Below, piece after piece: positions 6,577-9,127 of a DNA stretch of 9,127 bases. Position numbers and translations under genes: made by a program. Within the stretch, counting starts at the first letter, position 1, and each line of letters starts with the position of its first letter. The stretch is from Sulfurospirillum sp. UBA6810. Its GTDB lineage: Bacteria; Campylobacterota; Campylobacteria; Campylobacterales; Sulfurospirillaceae. Below the pieces are notes generated by a model. That model made no database searches. It was not told the DNA's origin and worked only from the letters and a program-made list of their open reading frames with translations. The DNA lies in NCBI GenBank assembly GCA_002469305.1, contig DKEY01000049.1, positions 5,299-14,425 on the forward strand, in the 5' to 3' direction.

Positions 6577-7623
6577 TTAATAGTTAAAATACATCTCTTG
6601 TAGTTTTGCTTTATCACTTGTTTTTGTCAAACCAAGCATGAGTAAAACACGTGCTTTTTGAGCGTTAAGAGAATCTGTTGCGATAAATCCATACTTTTCA
6701 TCATCTACTTCATTGTGTAGAGTTGTACGTCCGCTTCCTACACGGCTTGATCTTGCAACAACAACGCCTGCTTTTACAGCTTCACCTAGTGCATCTTGTG
6801 TGAGAGGGAAAGGATTTCCATTGCCCATTCCTGCATGGATTATGCCTTTTGCTCCCGCTTTTACAGCCGCATTTACGAAAATATCTGTATCATTTGGATG
6901 TGCATAAACGATATCAACACGAGGTAATTCTTTTACATTTGTTATATCAAATTCTGTATCGAGTGTATGTTTTCTCAGTGGTTGCATATAGTAATGAACA
7001 TTGCCATAATACACCGTACCTAGCTTACCAGCATTTGGAGAAGCAAATGCATTTACTGAGCTAGTATTTACTTTTGTTACTTCACGAGCACTATGAATTT
7101 CATCATTCATCACAACAACAACACCTTTACCAGCAGTCTCTTTGTTTATAGCAACACTCACAGCATTGTAAAGATTGAGTGGACCATCAGCACTCATAGA
7201 GGTACTTGAACGCATAGCAGCTACGAAAACAACTGGCTTTTTACTTTTTACAGTTAAATCAAGAAAATAAGAAGTCTCTTCAACTGTATCTGTACCATGA
7301 GTTATGATAACTCCATCATAATCAGGATTTGCCAAAAGCTCATTTACACGTTTTGCAAGTTTGAGCCATACAGCATTTGTCATCTCTTGAGAACCAATAC
7401 TAGAGATTTGTTCTCCTTTGATTGTTGCCATATCATTGATCGCTGGAACGGCTGCCAAAAGTTTATCAACAGTCACTGCACCAGCAGAGTAAGCACTCTT
7501 AATTGCTGAATCTCCAGCTCCTGCGATAGTACCACCTGTTGCTAAAATTGCGATTTGTGGCTTAGCCATCAAAGCTGAAGCACCTAAGAGAGTTGTTAAC
7601 AATAGTTTTTTACCTAATGTCAT
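6577..7623 (-). CDS. ansB: Type II (periplasmic) L-asparaginase
   Basis: Hydrolyses asparagine to aspartate and ammonia, here predicted in the periplasm. With the start at 7623 the protein is 348 residues, the same as the E. coli type II enzyme. It begins with a signal peptide (MTLGKKLLLTTLLGASALMA, then KPQ). Motifs are ATGGTIAGAG (28-37) with nucleophile Thr32, Tyr45, HGTDTVEETSYFLDL (109-123) with Thr111 and Asp112, AMRSSTSMSADGP (136-148), and Lys184 in EVTKVNT. These correspond to Thr12, Tyr25, Thr89, Asp90 and Lys162 of the mature E. coli enzyme. The start is chosen because AAAGGA (7630-7635) precedes it and the signal peptide begins there. An in-frame ATG at 7713 would add 30 non-conserved residues and overlap dcuA. 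Product aspartate is the likely substrate of the adjacent DcuA and AspA. Weak glutaminase activity is possible in this family. Confidence 0.95.
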   Translation of the reverse strand: MTLGKKLLLTTLLGASALMAKPQIAILATGGTIAGAGDSAIKSAYSAGAVTVDKLLAAVPAINDMATIKGEQISSIGSQEMTNAVWLKLAKRVNELLANPDYDGVIITHGTDTVEETSYFLDLTVKSKKPVVFVAAMRSSTSMSADGPLNLYNAVSVAINKETAGKGVVVVMNDEIHSAREVTKVNTSSVNAFASPNAGKLGTVYYGNVHYYMQPLRKHTLDTEFDITNVKELPRVDIVYAHPNDTDIFVNAAVKAGAKGIIHAGMGNGNPFPLTQDALGEAVKAGVVVARSSRVGSGRTTLHNEVDDEKYGFIATDSLNAQKARVLLMLGLTKTSDKAKLQEMYFNY

Positions 7624-7645
7624 AAGATTTCCTTTATGAGAATTG

Positions 7646-7666
7646 AGAAGGAGAGACTCTCCTTCT
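7646..7666. promoter_or_regulatory. Perfect 10-bp hairpin in the dcuA-ansB spacer
   Basis: Arms AGAAGGAGAG and CTCTCCTTCT are complementary and separated by a single base, so the real loop would open one or two pairs. In the dcuA-ansB transcript it stands 10 bp beyond the dcuA stop and 22 nt before the ansB start, preceded by an A-rich stretch and followed by UCAAUUC with no U run. It is therefore not a normal terminator for dcuA. It could protect the dcuA 3' end, mark a processing site, or influence ansB expression. On the plus strand the same stem is followed by six Ts and would look like a terminator for antisense transcription. Confidence 0.6.
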
Positions 7667-7675
7667 TTTTTATTT

Positions 7676-8977
7676 TTATAAAACCATACCGCCAATAACG
7701 AAAGCAAATGCAACTGAAAGACTTATAGCCACAACACCAGGAATAATAAATGGATGATTAAATACATATTTACCTATACGAGTTGAGCCTGTGTCATCCA
7801 TCTCAACAGCTGCGATAAGTGTTGGATAAGTTGGGAGAACAAAAAGTGCACTTACAGCTGCAAATGATGCCACAACTGTTAGCGGTGAAACACCTAAAAG
7901 CAATGCACTTGGGATAAGAGCTTTTGTAGTTGCTGCTTGTGAATATAAAAGCATACTTGCAAAGAAAAGAACTACTGCTAGTAACCAAGGATATACATTG
8001 AGTAAATCTCCAGCAAATGCTTTGATTTCAGTGATATGATTTGAAACAAATGTATCACCAAGCCAAGCAACACCAAGTACACAGATACATGCACTCATAC
8101 CTGATTTGAATGTAGCAGAATTTAAAACTTGAGCTGTATCAATTTTTGTGAAAAATGATATCAATGTTGCAGCAACAAACATGAAAAGCATAATTGCTTC
8201 ATTTCTAGGTACAACAGGATTTTGTATGATACCTACTTTATTACTGATAAGTGTTGCGTATGTAACAACTGCTAAAATACTCAAGAGAAAAATACCTACT
8301 GAGAGTTTAGCACCTGGTTTTACTTCAAGCTTTGTCGTACCTCTTGTTTTTACTAAACCTTTAGCAAGTCTCTCTTGATAAACAGGATCATCTTTCAAAT
8401 CTTTACCTAAAAAGTTTGAAACAAATGCTGCAACCATACAAGCAAGAAAAGAAGATGGAATACAAACAGCTAAAAGTTCTAAATATCCTATGCCTTGTTT
8501 TTCGAGGGCACCACTTAAGAAAACAACAGCTGCTGATATAGGAGAAGCTGTAATAGCGATTTGTGAAGCAACAACAGCTATACTAAGTGGACGAGAAGGA
8601 CGGATACCTTGCTCTTTTGCCACTTCTGCAATAACTGGCAATGTTGAAAATGCTGTATGTCCAGTTCCAGCAAAAAATGTCATAACATAAGTTACAACAG
8701 GTGCTAAAAATGTAATCTGCTTTGGATTTTTACGTAAAATCTTTTCAGCAATACTAACCATATAATCTAACCCACCTGCTACTTGCATCGCTCCAATAGC
8801 TGCGATAACTGACATAATGATTAAGATAACATCAATAGGAATCGAACCTAGTTTCAATCCCATACCTAAAGTGAGGACAAGAACGCCCAAACCACCTGCA
8901 TAACCTATACCTATACTACCTAGTCTTGCGCCAAAATAAATGGCTGCAAGGACTACGATAACTTCTAACCACAACAT
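7676..8977 (-). CDS. dcuA: Anaerobic C4-dicarboxylate/aspartate transporter DcuA
   Basis: Inner-membrane carrier of 433 residues, the same length as E. coli DcuA and recognisably similar throughout. Family members import aspartate, fumarate or malate, usually in exchange for succinate. Conserved stretches include GARLGSIGIGYAGGLGVLVL (16-35), AAIGAMQVAGGLDY (59-72), FAGTGHTAFSTLPVIAEVAKEQ (102-123), ITASPISAAVVF (142-153), SGMSACICVLGVAWLGDTFVSN (292-313), LLYSQAATTKAL (343-354) and LPTYPTLIAAVEMDDTGSTRIGKYVFNHPF (381-410). About ten hydrophobic helices are visible. The start codon directly follows the aspA stop (TAGATG), with AAAGGAG at 8983-8989, so the two genes are almost certainly co-transcribed and translationally coupled. 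Adjacent asparaginase and aspartase point to aspartate uptake with succinate or fumarate export as the likely in vivo job. DcuB is the nearest alternative family member. Confidence 0.96.
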   Translation of the reverse strand: MLWLEVIVVLAAIYFGARLGSIGIGYAGGLGVLVLTLGMGLKLGSIPIDVILIIMSVIAAIGAMQVAGGLDYMVSIAEKILRKNPKQITFLAPVVTYVMTFFAGTGHTAFSTLPVIAEVAKEQGIRPSRPLSIAVVASQIAITASPISAAVVFLSGALEKQGIGYLELLAVCIPSSFLACMVAAFVSNFLGKDLKDDPVYQERLAKGLVKTRGTTKLEVKPGAKLSVGIFLLSILAVVTYATLISNKVGIIQNPVVPRNEAIMLFMFVAATLISFFTKIDTAQVLNSATFKSGMSACICVLGVAWLGDTFVSNHITEIKAFAGDLLNVYPWLLAVVLFFASMLLYSQAATTKALIPSALLLGVSPLTVVASFAAVSALFVLPTYPTLIAAVEMDDTGSTRIGKYVFNHPFIIPGVVAISLSVAFAFVIGGMVL

Positions 8978-9127
8978 CTAAACTCCTTTAACTGTTGATT
9001 GAAATTTACTTTTTTCTGATAATCCATAATTCTTAGGCTGGATCATATTTTCAGGCTTTATTATTTCGTCTAATTGTTCTTTTTCTAAAAATCCTTTTTC
9101 AAGCACTATGTCATATACAGAACCACC
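8978..9127 (-). CDS. aspA: Aspartate ammonia-lyase, C-terminal end (runs off right edge)
   Basis: Only the last 49 codons and the TAG stop are in the window. The reading frame is open to the edge and reads GGSVYDIVLEKGFLEKEQLDEIIKPENM (residues 1-28 of the fragment), the C-terminal pattern of the fumarase/aspartase superfamily. In that pattern, a (S)VYDIVLEKG helix is followed by LDEIL.PENM. The reaction would be deamination of aspartate to fumarate and ammonia in the cytoplasm. Aspartase rather than fumarase C or argininosuccinate lyase is preferred because the stop abuts dcuA, a classical aspA-dcuA pairing, and ansB follows. The catalytic parts of the protein are outside the window, so the assignment rests on this tail and the context. 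Confidence 0.82.
   Translation of the reverse strand, partial: GGSVYDIVLEKGFLEKEQLDEIIKPENMIQPKNYGLSEKSKFQSTVKGV

Noticed and set aside
7624..7713. In-frame upstream ATG (7713) extending the asparaginase by 30 residues
   Set aside because: The extension overlaps dcuA by 38 nt, has no family resemblance, and would bury the signal peptide. The ATG at 7623 has a proper ribosome site and gives the normal 348-residue length.
7803..7988. Minus-strand open frame inside dcuA rich in Cys and Ser
   Set aside because: It is an out-of-frame shadow of dcuA, with no start signal and an implausible composition.
1..9127. Mobile element, CRISPR, toxin-antitoxin or phage-defence system
   Set aside because: No transposase, integrase, short regular repeats, tRNA or small paired genes were found. 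All genes are housekeeping, transport or sensory types with matching composition and a single orientation.

Overview
The window reads as ordinary chromosome of a Campylobacterota (epsilonproteobacterial) organism. The evidence is low G+C (roughly one third by eye), an aspA-dcuA-ansB asparagine/aspartate catabolism cluster like that of Campylobacter, Sulfurospirillum and relatives, and a histidine kinase with an A-H-Q-W type H box common in that phylum. A Sulfurimonas- or Sulfurospirillum-like genus is a guess from overall composition. All eight genes lie on the minus strand, so transcription runs from high to low coordinates. No tRNA, rRNA, insertion sequence, CRISPR array or prophage was seen.

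In transcription order, the first block (9127 to 6577) is the 3' end of aspartate ammonia-lyase (aspA), the C4-dicarboxylate/aspartate carrier dcuA, and a signal-peptide-bearing type II asparaginase (ansB). Together they describe a route from asparagine to aspartate in the periplasm, uptake of aspartate, and cytoplasmic deamination to fumarate, which can serve as electron acceptor or carbon source. aspA and dcuA abut with no spacer. dcuA and ansB are 52 nt apart, with a perfect hairpin between them.

The second block (6513 to 1741) is sensory: a double-Cache chemoreceptor, then a hybrid-looking sensor kinase with a periplasmic substrate-binding-protein-like domain, then an OmpR-type response regulator. 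The kinase and regulator genes overlap by 20 nt, and only 29 nt separate receptor and kinase. The receptor carries most of the amino-acid-binding signature known from dCache_1 receptors. That fits its position next to the asparagine/aspartate genes and makes it a good candidate amino acid chemoreceptor. A hairpin between ansB and the receptor may partly separate the two blocks.

The third block (1607 to 1) is a Cys-rich membrane permease of the SO_0444 Cu/Zn efflux type, followed by the first 167 residues of glyceraldehyde-3-phosphate dehydrogenase, which runs off the left edge. These genes have no clear functional link to the first two blocks.

No previously undescribed system is evident. The best leads are the coupling of an asparagine/aspartate pathway to a matching chemoreceptor and two-component system, and the hairpins at the gene junctions. 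No gap between genes exceeds 133 bp.
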